Shown here piece after piece: positions 35,136 to 42,777 of a stretch of 64,000 nt of DNA (positions are counted from its first letter, which is position 1; each line of letters begins with the position of its first letter). The translations under genes were made by a program, and so were the position numbers. Source of the DNA: Oleiharenicola lentus (lineage in GTDB: Bacteria > Verrucomicrobiota > Verrucomicrobiia > Opitutales > Opitutaceae); assembly GCF_004118375.1 (NCBI RefSeq), contig NZ_SDHX01000002.1, positions 1,105,001-1,169,000 of the forward strand. Reading direction: 5' to 3'. The notes beneath the pieces are model-generated. The model saw only the letters and a list, made by a program, of their open reading frames with translations, was not told the DNA's origin and ran no database searches.

Positions 35136-35210
35136 CTTCATTCCCTATTTTACGTCCGACATATCAGACGCTAATTGACATAATGTCAGATATAGCTGAC
35201 GTTATGCCTT
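35136..35210 (+). promoter_or_regulatory. hipBA promoter/operator region
   Basis: An AT-rich patch begins directly after the qor 3'-end copy. It contains TGACATAATGTCA (35176-35188, a 5-3-5 palindrome), an overlapping GTCAG/CTGAC inverted repeat (35185-35200), and a half-site GACATATCAGAC (about 35158-35169). TTGACA at 35175-35180 is a good -35 candidate. These are likely HipB operators; inferred from symmetry and position. Confidence 0.6.
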
Positions 35211-35525
35211 GTGAGCTCCTCCCCCTCCCTGCCGCTTCCCGCCGCCCACGCCCTGCGCAAGCTGGGTCGGGAGCTCGCTTTGGCCCGGCGGAAGCGCGGC
35301 ATCTCGACCGACGATATGGCGGCCCGCCTCTTCGTGAGTCGGGACACACTCTGGCGGATGGAACGCGGCGATCCCAAGGTTGCCACTGGCACGCTGGCGA
35401 CCGCAGCCTTCATCCTCCAACTTCATGACCGGCTCGCCAATCTGGCCACGCCGGGCGATGACACCCTGGGCCTGAACCTCGACGAGCAGCGCCTGCCGAA
35501 GCGCATCCGGCGTCCGCAGACATGA
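35211..35525 (+). CDS. hipB: HipB-type XRE-family antitoxin
   Basis: 104 residues from GTG 35211. A Cro/C1 helix-turn-helix spans about residues 15-60 (LGRELALARRKRGISTDDMAARLFVSRDTLWRMERGDPKV). The C-terminal tail is short and basic (LPKRIRRPQT). It overlaps hipA by 4 nt (ATGA). HipB proteins neutralise HipA and repress their own promoter, and palindromes fitting an operator lie just upstream. A slightly later start is possible. Confidence 0.85.
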   Translation: MSSSPSLPLPAAHALRKLGRELALARRKRGISTDDMAARLFVSRDTLWRMERGDPKVATGTLATAAFILQLHDRLANLATPGDDTLGLNLDEQRLPKRIRRPQT

Positions 35526-36745
35526 GCCTGGAGGTGCATATCGACTGGCAGGGCGCAACCCACCGCGTGGGGCGTCTGCACACCGCGGAGCGCAGCCCGG
35601 CGGTAACCTTCGAGTATGCCCGCGAGTGGCTGGCTCGCGATGGCGCCTTCTCCATCGACCCCACCGGCTTGCCCCTGGGCCCGAGTCCGATTCATGGAGC
35701 CGCGCTGTTTGGAGCGATGCAGGACTGCGGTCCCGACCGTTGGGGTCGGATCCTGATCGAGCGCGCGGTCCGCAAGCACGTCCTCGACCGCAAGCCTTAC
35801 CGCGAGATCGACTACGTCATCGCGCTCGACGACACCGCCCGGATTGGAGCCCTGCGGTTCCGCACCGAACCCACCGGTCCTTTCCTGGCCGCGACGACCG
35901 GCAAGCTGCCACCCCTTGTGAGTCTGGCCGCCCTGCTCCGGGCCGCCGACGCCATCCATGGTGAAACTGAAACCGCCGCCGACCTGCGCTTTCTCCTCGG
36001 CGCCGGCTCGCCCCTCGGCGGCGCCCGTCCGAAGGCGGCCGTCCTGCTCGCCGATGGACAGCTCGCGATGGCCAAATTCCCCAAGCCCGACGACGTGCGG
36101 GACATCGCCGCCGGCGAGGTCCTCGCCCTGCACCTGGCCCGGCAGGCCGGAATCAATGTGGCGGAATCCCGACTGGCCAAAGCCGGGACACGCAGCGTGT
36201 CGGTCATCACGCGCTTCGACCGCATGCGCGGACAACGTCTGCCCTTTCTCTCCGCGAACAGTCTGCTCGGGTTGTCACCCGGCGAGGCCGGCGCCTACAC
36301 TCTCCTCGCCGACGGCATCCGTCAGTTTGGCGACGATGTGGCGGGTGACCTGCGCGAACTCTGGCGGCGGCTCGTGTTTTCCCTCCTCGCGAGCAACTAC
36401 GACGACCATTTACGCAACCACGGCTTCCTGATGCGCACGCCGGGCAAGTGGTCGCTCTCTCCCGCCTACGACCTGAATCCCGTTCCCGAGATCGAACGCT
36501 CCCAGCTGCCCAAGACGGCCATCTCGGAAGACAACGCCGAATCTAGCATCCAAGCCGCCCTGGAGGTCGCGCCCCGCTTTGGCCTCAAACCCACGGCCGC
36601 CAAGGTCATCCTGCGTGAGGCCTATGCTGCGGTTGCTGATTGGCGACAGGCCGCGAAGCGACTGCGCCTCCCCGCCCGCACCCTCGCCGCCTACGCCACG
36701 GCCTTCGAGAATCCGCTGATGACAGAAGCCGAAAAACTCCGCTGA
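35522..36745 (+). CDS. hipA: HipA-type Ser/Thr kinase toxin
   Basis: 407 residues, close to the canonical full-length HipA. The N-subdomain (residues about 1-100, VGRLHTAERSPAVTFEY...) is fused to the kinase body. Visible motifs are the phosphate-binding loop LGGARPKAA near residue 160, the catalytic loop NYDDHLRNHGF near 296, and the metal-binding SPAYDLNP near 316. Characterised HipA phosphorylates glutamyl-tRNA synthetase. All key residues look intact, so it should be active. Paired with hipB in a unit bracketed by direct repeats carrying qor ends. Confidence 0.93.
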   Translation: MSLEVHIDWQGATHRVGRLHTAERSPAVTFEYAREWLARDGAFSIDPTGLPLGPSPIHGAALFGAMQDCGPDRWGRILIERAVRKHVLDRKPYREIDYVIALDDTARIGALRFRTEPTGPFLAATTGKLPPLVSLAALLRAADAIHGETETAADLRFLLGAGSPLGGARPKAAVLLADGQLAMAKFPKPDDVRDIAAGEVLALHLARQAGINVAESRLAKAGTRSVSVITRFDRMRGQRLPFLSANSLLGLSPGEAGAYTLLADGIRQFGDDVAGDLRELWRRLVFSLLASNYDDHLRNHGFLMRTPGKWSLSPAYDLNPVPEIERSQLPKTAISEDNAESSIQAALEVAPRFGLKPTAAKVILREAYAAVADWRQAAKRLRLPARTLAAYATAFENPLMTEAEKLR

Positions 36746-37071
36746 ACTCCGCCTGCCGACCCCGGCTCGGCCCAATCTTTCTCGTTCTCTTAATCTTTCT
36801 CTTTCTCCCTGCCTTCCCCGCCGGTGGAAAATCCCCTGTTGAAGCCGGGACCAGGGACAACGGACTACCGACCACGGACCACAGACCCCTGACATCCGCC
36901 CTCCGACCTCTGACCTCCGACATCTGCCGTTCGGTCTCAAGTCTCAGGTTTCAGGTCAGGCCGCCTTCCGACCTCTGACCTCTGATCTCTGACATCTGAC
37001 ATCTGTCCTCCGGTCTCCCTGCCTCTCGCCCTTCCGCCGCCGCGCGGCGTCTGACCCCCGGGAGGTGAGGC
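36746..37071. repeat. Low-complexity polypyrimidine region
   Basis: 326 nt of CTTTCTCGTTCTCTTAATCT, ACCACGGACCACAGAC, ACCTCTGACCTCTGATC and TCTCAGGTTTCAGGT units between hipA and the converging DUF4926 gene. No gene, promoter or terminator was identified in it. Confidence 0.65.
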
Positions 37072-37323
37072 TCAGGCTGCCGTGGTGCGCGAACGCACCG
37101 CCAGAACTTCGTCGTGGCGCAGGGCCTCCAGCGAGGACTCGGGCACCGTGATCACGGCCACGGTCTTGCCCGTGGCACTGAACACCTCCAGTGAACAGCC
37201 CGGCTCGCCACCCGCCTGCGGTGCGGGATGGTGGTCCACCACCGTGGCCACATCGCCACGGCGGATGCCTTCCGCCGGAACATCGACGGCCAGGGCCACG
37301 CGGCTGTAGAGCGGAAACTTCAT
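37072..37323 (-). CDS. DUF4926 domain protein
   Basis: 83 residues (KFPLYSRVALAVDVPAEGIRRGDVATVVDHH...EVFSATGKTVAVITVPESSLEALRHDEVLAVR), matching the short beta-rich DUF4926 family of unknown function. Its ATG overlaps the stop of the DUF6883 gene (ATGA, 37320-37323). The DUF6883-DUF4926 order occurs as a small two-gene unit in other genomes (recollection, not checked). It lies inside the direct-repeat-bracketed segment with hipBA, so it may be another mobile addiction-like pair; that is inference. Confidence 0.75.
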   Translation of the reverse strand: MKFPLYSRVALAVDVPAEGIRRGDVATVVDHHPAPQAGGEPGCSLEVFSATGKTVAVITVPESSLEALRHDEVLAVRSRTTAA

Positions 37324-37643
37324 CGATCGGAATATAGGGTGATAAACTTGGTCACGCCAGTCGCTTTTTCCGTCATCCACACGGAAAGCACGGACAAAGC
37401 CCGTCCGTTGGGACCAGTCAAACGGCCACGGATGATATAGCGCCAGCCATAGCGATCCTCCCCCGCATGGACCGCCGCCAAGGGCAGCAATTGCATACGG
37501 ATGTCCTGCTCCAGCCGGTTCGCATCCCGCACGGTGTATCCTGCCAGAGCCAGAAATCTGGATTTGTCGTGCTCGTCCCGCGGGCGGAGCAGATAGTCGG
37601 TAATTTTCTCGGGCGCAATCCGCGCATCCGCAGGCAATAGCAT
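37320..37643 (-). CDS. DUF6883 domain protein
   Basis: 107 residues from ATG 37643 (LLPADARIAPEKITDYLLRPRDEHDKSRFLALAGYT...WRYIIRGRLTGPNGRALSVLSVWM), matching the DUF6883 family of small proteins often found in toxin-like or mobile contexts. An in-frame start at 37712 would add 23 residues with no family similarity. Coupled to DUF4926 by ATGA. No catalytic residues are known to me. Confidence 0.72.
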   Translation of the reverse strand: MLLPADARIAPEKITDYLLRPRDEHDKSRFLALAGYTVRDANRLEQDIRMQLLPLAAVHAGEDRYGWRYIIRGRLTGPNGRALSVLSVWMTEKATGVTKFITLYSDR

Positions 37644-37769
37644 GGCCAGGACGAAATGTGTCTGCACCGCAAAGACGGCGGCGTGCGTCGGCCCGCAACG
37701 GAGCAAAGCCACCGGTCGCGCCGTGCCAAGACCAAAGCCGTTTTCGACCCGCGTCGGACAAAGACGTCT

Positions 37770-38184
37770 GCCGTAGCCGCGCTTGAGTCCGCGAAAGCGT
37801 GGCCCGCTGCAGATCGACGACGAGGGACAAGGGACGAAAGACCACTGACTACAGACCTCCGACCTCTGACTTCTGAAGTCTGCCGTCGTCCCCCGACCGT
37901 TCGGTTTCAGGTTTCAGGTCTCAGGTTTCAGGTTAGGCCACCTCCGTTGTCCCTTCTCCGTTCTCCCTCCCGCCTCCGGTCTCCGCTCTCCCGCCGCCCG
38001 CTTCCTCTCCCTCCCGCCTCCGGTCTTCGCTCTCCCGCCGCCCGCTTCCTCTCCCTCCCGCCTCCGGTTTTCGGCCTCCCGCCTCCCTCCTCCCGCCTCC
38101 GTTCTCCCTTCTCCCTCCTCCCGCCCACCTCGACCTCGCCTCTCGCCGCACCACTGGCAAGCTGCTGATCCGAATCGGGAGTGA
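37770..38184. repeat. Right direct repeat carrying a qor 3'-end copy
   Basis: Same module order as 34841-35135: REP-like head GTAGCCGCGCTTGAGTCCGC (37773), GGACAAGGGACGAAAGACC/CTCTGACTTCTG tract, TTCGGTTTCAGGTTTCAGGT, an expanded CTCC tract with internal tandem units (about 37965-38085), then 38122-38184 encoding HLDLASRRTTGKLLIRI. One nucleotide is missing near the end relative to the left copy. Confidence 0.78.
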
Positions 38185-38228
38185 AAGGTGCTGAATGCTC
38201 ACTCGCGGACCATAAAGGCAAATAGTAG

Positions 38229-38381
38229 AGGCCTGACTACACCACCCCCTCCTGTCCCAGCTGCGGCGTGAAGATGGTCACCCGCACCACCAGCAAGGGC
38301 CCGAGTGAAGGCCGCGAATTTTACGGCTGACGCACCTATCCCAGCTGCAAACCGACTTTTAAAGTCCCCCAGCCCACCTGA
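38229..38381 (+). pseudogene. Remnant of a topoisomerase-type zinc ribbon
   Basis: Reading from 38229 gives TPSCPSCGVKMVTRTTSKGP..EGREFYG, then a TGA, then RTYPSCKPTFKVPQPT and a stop. This is the C4 ribbon found at the C-termini of type IA topoisomerases and some Mrr/NERD-type restriction nucleases. The TGA falls exactly where the third Cys ligand is expected. There is no upstream start (TAG at 38226), so it is a decayed 3' end. It sits at the left border of the defence-like block. Confidence 0.7.
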
Positions 38382-38432
38382 GCACTTGCTGCCCCAATCC
38401 ATTTGGTGTGACCTAGCATACCTCCCCGCCCG

Positions 38433-40823
38433 ATGATCGTCTATCTCGCCAAAAAGCACGAATTTCTAGATGACGTCGACTCGAACAGAATCGAGGAGCG
38501 AATCCAAGCCGAGTTTCGCCGCACACACAATCACTCCGTAGGCGCCTCGGAAAAAGCCTCGTGGAAGAACTCCCTCGGCTTCATGCAGCGAATTCTTGCT
38601 GATGAAGAAATTCCACACGACTCTGGAGTCGCGATTGAATTGAGCGTCCCTCTTTCTGCGAAACGAATTGATTTCGTTCTTACCGGCACAAGCCGCGAGA
38701 AGCGTCAGACCGCAATTATCATTGAGTTGAAGCAGTGGACCGAGGCGAAGCCCACTCAGAAAGACGCTATTGTCAGGACCTATTTGGGCGGAGCTGAGGT
38801 TGAGACGTCGCATCCTTCCTATCAGGCTTGGTCCTACGCGGCATTATTGGAGGACTATAGCGAAACTGTCCGCACCCAAAGGATATCCCTCAAGCCTTGC
38901 GCCTATTTGCATAATTGCGCCGACGGCAGCACGATCAACAACCCCTTCTACCGCGAGCACACCGACAAGGCTCCCGCCTTTCTGCAAGCCGACGCGGCCA
39001 AGCTTCGTGCGTTCATCAAGGAACACGTTAAACACGGGGATTCCGGCAAAGTTATCTATCAGATTCGCGACGGAAAGATCAGCCCATCAAAAAACCTGGC
39101 CGATTCCCTGGTCTCACTTTTACAGGGCAACCGCGAATTCTTGATGATCGACGACCAGAAGCTGGTCTACGAAACCGCACTCCAACTGGCAGGCATCGCC
39201 ACGCCCAAGCAGAAGCAGGTGTTAATCGTGGAAGGCGGACCCGGAACCGGAAAGTCTGTCGTCGCGGTCAACCTGCTTGTGGCACTAACCGCACGCAAGA
39301 TGCTGACTCAGTATGTTACTAAAAATGCAGCTCCTCGCGGCGTCTACGAGAGCCGGCTAACGGGGGCATTCAAGAAATCGCACATCTCCAACCTCTTTGT
39401 TGGTTCCGGTGGATTCACCGAGACCCCGCCCAATACATTTGGGGCTTTGGTAGTCGATGAAGCTCATCGGCTAAACGAAAAATCGGGCCTTTTTATGAAC
39501 TTGGGCGAGAATCAGGTTAAAGAGATCATTCAAGCGGCTTGTTTCTCGGTCTTCTTCTTGGATGAAAACCAACGCGTGACATTGAAAGACATCGGGAGCG
39601 TCTCCGAAATCATGCGTTGGGCCACTGCAACCGGCGCGAAGGTTTCCCGACTAAATCTTGAGTCCCAGTTCAGGTGCAACGGCTCAGACGGGTATTTGGC
39701 CTGGGTCGACAACACCCTGCAGGTCAAAAAAAACGCGAACCCCACCTTGGAGGGCATCGACTACGATTTCGCGGTTTGCGATTCCCCCAACGAGCTCCGC
39801 GAGCGAATCCTCCAAAAGAACGCTGGGCGCAATAAATCCAGAATGGTTGCGGGTTACTGCTGGGATTGGAAGAGCAAGACCGACGGGAAAAGCCCTGATA
39901 TCGAGTTTCCGGAGCATGGGTTCTCGGCCCGCTGGAATCTCACGGCAGACGGTCCGCTGTGGATTATTAAGCCGGAAACGGTCACTGAGATTGGCTGCAT
40001 TCACACATGCCAGGGGTTGGAGCTGGAGTATGTCGGCGTTATCATCGGCCCCGATCTCGTAGTTCGTGATGGCCGCATCAAGACCGACCCGGCCAAAAGA
40101 TCCGGCCAGGACTCTTCGATCAAAGGCTTCAAGAAACGCCTATCTGAAAACCGAGAAGCGGCGGAGGCCGCGACGGATGAAATCATCAAAAATACCTATC
40201 GCACACTGATGACGCGCGGACAGCACGGCTGTTTTGTTTACTCAGCCGATCCTGAAACCAACGCATACCTGAAGGCCATGGCCTCGCGGAAGCGTTCCAT
40301 TGCCACTGTCGAGCCAACCGCGTATCCGGGCCTGCCTTTGCGCATATTGGATGGGGCAGCCGCGAAGCCTTTTATCAATGCCGTCCCCCTCTACGATTTG
40401 CAGGTCGCCGCCGGTGCCTTTAGTCTGGAACAGTCGGTAGGTGACTGCGCGTGGGTGGAATTGCCCGACGCCTTCACTCCAAGAAAAGACCTTTTCGTCA
40501 CCCGGGTAGTCGGCGAATCCATGAATCGCCGGATACCCAATGGTTCTTGGTGTTTGTTCAAACGCACACCAGCCGGAAGTCGCGACGGCAAGGTCGTCTT
40601 GGTCGAGCTACTTGACCGCCAAGATCCGGAAAGCGGCGGCCGTTACACCGTTAAAGTATACCGCAGCCAAAAACAGCCGACTGAAGACTCCTGGGAGCAC
40701 ACCAAGATTATCCTTAAACCTGACTCAACCAACGCCGGTTTTAACGACATCGTTTTGGAACCGAGTGAAACCGAGAGTTTCAAGACCATTGGCGAACTGG
40801 TCGCTGTTCTCGGTAAAGACTAA
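38433..40823 (+). CDS. DUF2075 helicase with N-terminal nuclease-like and C-terminal LexA/S24 peptidase domains
   Basis: 796 residues. Residues about 60-110 look like a PD-(D/E)xK nuclease core (AKRIDFVLTG...AIIIELKQW). A DUF2075/Schlafen-type P-loop helicase follows, with Walker A GGPGTGKSVVA near 269, Walker B LVVDEAHR near 340, LDENQR, and ECIHTCQGLELE-like motif V/VI segments (IHTCQGLELEYVGVI, MTRGQHG). From about 670 a LexA/UmuD-like S24 domain has GESMNRRIPNG (Ser near 692) and a candidate catalytic Lys in YTVKVYRS (near 738). Helicase, nuclease and self-cleaving regulatory domains in one chain suggest an inducible defence effector; this is inference. Its base composition is clearly poorer in GC than the flanks. 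A MazG-like gene starts 5 nt after it. Confidence 0.82.
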   Translation: MIVYLAKKHEFLDDVDSNRIEERIQAEFRRTHNHSVGASEKASWKNSLGFMQRILADEEIPHDSGVAIELSVPLSAKRIDFVLTGTSREKRQTAIIIELKQWTEAKPTQKDAIVRTYLGGAEVETSHPSYQAWSYAALLEDYSETVRTQRISLKPCAYLHNCADGSTINNPFYREHTDKAPAFLQADAAKLRAFIKEHVKHGDSGKVIYQIRDGKISPSKNLADSLVSLLQGNREFLMIDDQKLVYETALQLAGIATPKQKQVLIVEGGPGTGKSVVAVNLLVALTARKMLTQYVTKNAAPRGVYESRLTGAFKKSHISNLFVGSGGFTETPPNTFGALVVDEAHRLNEKSGLFMNLGENQVKEIIQAACFSVFFLDENQRVTLKDIGSVSEIMRWATATGAKVSRLNLESQFRCNGSDGYLAWVDNTLQVKKNANPTLEGIDYDFAVCDSPNELRERILQKNAGRNKSRMVAGYCWDWKSKTDGKSPDIEFPEHGFSARWNLTADGPLWIIKPETVTEIGCIHTCQGLELEYVGVIIGPDLVVRDGRIKTDPAKRSGQDSSIKGFKKRLSENREAAEAATDEIIKNTYRTLMTRGQHGCFVYSADPETNAYLKAMASRKRSIATVEPTAYPGLPLRILDGAAAKPFINAVPLYDLQVAAGAFSLEQSVGDCAWVELPDAFTPRKDLFVTRVVGESMNRRIPNGSWCLFKRTPAGSRDGKVVLVELLDRQDPESGGRYTVKVYRSQKQPTEDSWEHTKIILKPDSTNAGFNDIVLEPSETESFKTIGELVAVLGKD

Positions 40824-40828
40824 GACTC

Positions 40829-41200
40829 ATGACTATGACGGACGACATCACCACATTGGCCCAACTCAAGGAAGCCACGGCCAAATTTGCGCGCGAACGG
40901 GACTGGGAACAGTTTCATGCCCCTAAAAACCTTAGCATGGCCATAGCTGCCGAGGTTGGTGAACTCATGGAGCATTTTCTTTGGGTCTCTGCCGACGAGT
41001 CATCCACTCTGTGCTTGAACAAAGACAAACGGGGCAAGATCGAAGAGGAATTAGCGGATATCATTATGTTTTCCCTGCAGTTTGCCAACATGGCCAAGAT
41101 CGATGTTGCGTCGGCCATTTCCGCAAAGATCGTCAAAAACGCAGCGAAGTATCCTGTTTCAAAGGCGAAAGGACGTTCGGAGAAATATACTGAACTATGA
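40829..41200 (+). CDS. MazG-like nucleotide pyrophosphohydrolase
   Basis: 123 residues, all-alpha NTP pyrophosphatase of the MazG/RS21-C6 type. Metal-binding acidic pairs are visible in AAEVGELMEHF and EEELADIIMF. Such enzymes hydrolyse (d)NTPs to NMPs; depletion of nucleotides is a plausible antiphage action. Only 5 nt separate it from the DUF2075 helicase, with which it shares lower GC, so the two form one operon. Confidence 0.88.
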   Translation: MTMTDDITTLAQLKEATAKFARERDWEQFHAPKNLSMAIAAEVGELMEHFLWVSADESSTLCLNKDKRGKIEEELADIIMFSLQFANMAKIDVASAISAKIVKNAAKYPVSKAKGRSEKYTEL

Positions 41201-41284
41201 TTGTAACCGCACCCAAGCTGACCAATTAGTCCCGACCGAAGGTTTGCTCACGGTAGCAAGTAACAAACCCCGATCTTGCGAGCC

Positions 41285-42388
41285 ATGCCTATCCAACACG
41301 CCCTCTGGAAGATCGGAACCCAGCCGACGCCGATCAGTCTCGGGAAACTCGCCAGCGAGCAGGCGCTGGAGGACATGATTGTCCGCGAGACAGGCATTCT
41401 GTCCGCCGAGTGGATGCTCATCGGACGGCAGGAGCAGACTGGCTTCGGCGGGCGTATCGACCTGCTCGCCATCGCGCCCGACGGTTCACTCGTCCTCATC
41501 GAACTCAAACGCAACCGGACGCCGCGGGAAATCGTGGCCCAGGCGCTCGACTACGCGGCGTGGGTCGAAAAGCTGACCGCCGACCGGATCGCCCAGATCT
41601 ACCAACGCTTTTCCAACGGCGACAGTCTGGATGCGGCGTTCCAGAAGCGCTTCGGCACCAAGCTGGACGAGGAGACCCTTAACGAGTCCCACCAGATTGT
41701 CCTCGTGGCCGCCGAACTCGACGACGCCACCGAGCGCATCATCCAATACCTCAACGACCGCGACATCGCGATCAACGTCCTCTTCTTCCAAGTCTTCCAG
41801 CACGGCGGCGACCTCCTCCTTAGCCGCGCCTGGCTGATCGACCCGGGCCAGACTCAGGCCAACGTCACCACGACCACCAAGCGCTCCGGTGAAAAGGAGC
41901 CTTGGAATGGAGAATACTACGTTTCCTTCGGCACGGGCGACTCCCGCACGTGGGAAGACGCCCGGAAGCATGGTTTCATCAGCGCCGGCGGCGGCAGTTG
42001 GTATACCCAGACGCTCAAGCTGCTCTCCCCCGGCGACCGGGTTTGGGTGAAGGATCCCGGCGTCGGTTACCTCGGCGTCGGTCGCGTGCTTGAGCCGGTG
42101 GTAGCAGTGAAGGACTTCAAGGCGCCTACCCCATCCGGGGAAAAGTCCGCCTTGGACGTGCTCTCCACCGCGGCCCGTCTGCGGCAAAGCGCCGATGACC
42201 CGGAAAAGGCGGAGCACTTTGTCCGGGTGCAGTGGCTCGACACCGTGCCCGAATCCAAGGCCGTCAAAGAGCTCGGCCTGTTCGGCAACCAGAACACCGT
42301 CTGCCAGCCCACGACACCCAAGTGGCGCCACACCGTCGATCGCCTGAAGCAGCATTTCCCCAAGTGGAACAAGGAACCTAAGGCATGA
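41285..42388 (+). CDS. DUF91/NucS-like endonuclease family protein
   Basis: 367 residues from ATG 41285. Residues about 55-95 form a PD-(D/E)xK site: GFGGRIDLLAIAPDGSLVLIELKRNRTPREIVAQALDY (Asp, Glu-x-Lys and following Gln). The remainder is a C-terminal domain (YYVSFGTGDSRTWEDARKHGFISAGGG...LLSPGDRVWVKDPGVGYLGVGRV) resembling a modified-base or EVE/SH3-like reader. Overlaps the DUF6979 gene by 4 nt (ATGA). Probably a DNA-targeting nuclease; target unknown. Confidence 0.78.
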   Translation: MPIQHALWKIGTQPTPISLGKLASEQALEDMIVRETGILSAEWMLIGRQEQTGFGGRIDLLAIAPDGSLVLIELKRNRTPREIVAQALDYAAWVEKLTADRIAQIYQRFSNGDSLDAAFQKRFGTKLDEETLNESHQIVLVAAELDDATERIIQYLNDRDIAINVLFFQVFQHGGDLLLSRAWLIDPGQTQANVTTTTKRSGEKEPWNGEYYVSFGTGDSRTWEDARKHGFISAGGGSWYTQTLKLLSPGDRVWVKDPGVGYLGVGRVLEPVVAVKDFKAPTPSGEKSALDVLSTAARLRQSADDPEKAEHFVRVQWLDTVPESKAVKELGLFGNQNTVCQPTTPKWRHTVDRLKQHFPKWNKEPKA

Positions 42389-42768
42389 ATGCGTATGGGG
42401 AGGTAGCGGTTGAAAGCGTTCGTCTCTGCACCAAACGCGGTCTTGATCCGCGCAACGCGTGGCATGCCGCAGCGAAGCTCCGCTTTCCAGACAGCCCCTC
42501 CTCCCAGACGAAGGGCTGTCCCCGCGGCGCCTTCGTGGGCCTATGTGCGGCGGGGTTGGTCCGCGACGTTGCACCGGAAACCGAAGCAGGTCAGTTGGGC
42601 AAGAATGCCCGCTATGCGTGCGCGGCGATCAAGATTCTCATCGCCGCAAAACCGACGATTCGGTCGGCAACGGAACTTTGGCGTGAGGTCGGCCAAGGCA
42701 AAAGACACAATCATCAAATGGATGTCGTCCTCGCCCTATGGAGCAGGGGCCTGATTCACGGCAGTTGA
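42385..42768 (+). CDS. DUF6979 family protein
   Basis: 127 residues matching my recollection of the DUF6979 family (YGEVAVESVRLCTKRGLDPRNAW..AAKLRFPDSPSSQTKGCPRGAFVGLCAAGLV). Function unknown. The conserved SSxxKGCPRGAFLGLC block is the strongest part. Translationally coupled to the nuclease gene upstream. Confidence 0.65.
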   Translation: MNAYGEVAVESVRLCTKRGLDPRNAWHAAAKLRFPDSPSSQTKGCPRGAFVGLCAAGLVRDVAPETEAGQLGKNARYACAAIKILIAAKPTIRSATELWREVGQGKRHNHQMDVVLALWSRGLIHGS

Positions 42769-42777
42769 ACCCAAGCC

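Noticed and set aside
20660-38120. Tandem-looking tracts considered as CRISPR arrays
   Set aside because: Units are short, degenerate and without regular unique spacers; no cas genes are visible.
38322-38381. Selenocysteine readthrough at the zinc-ribbon TGA
   Set aside because: No start codon upstream and no convincing SECIS hairpin; a decayed gene explains it better.
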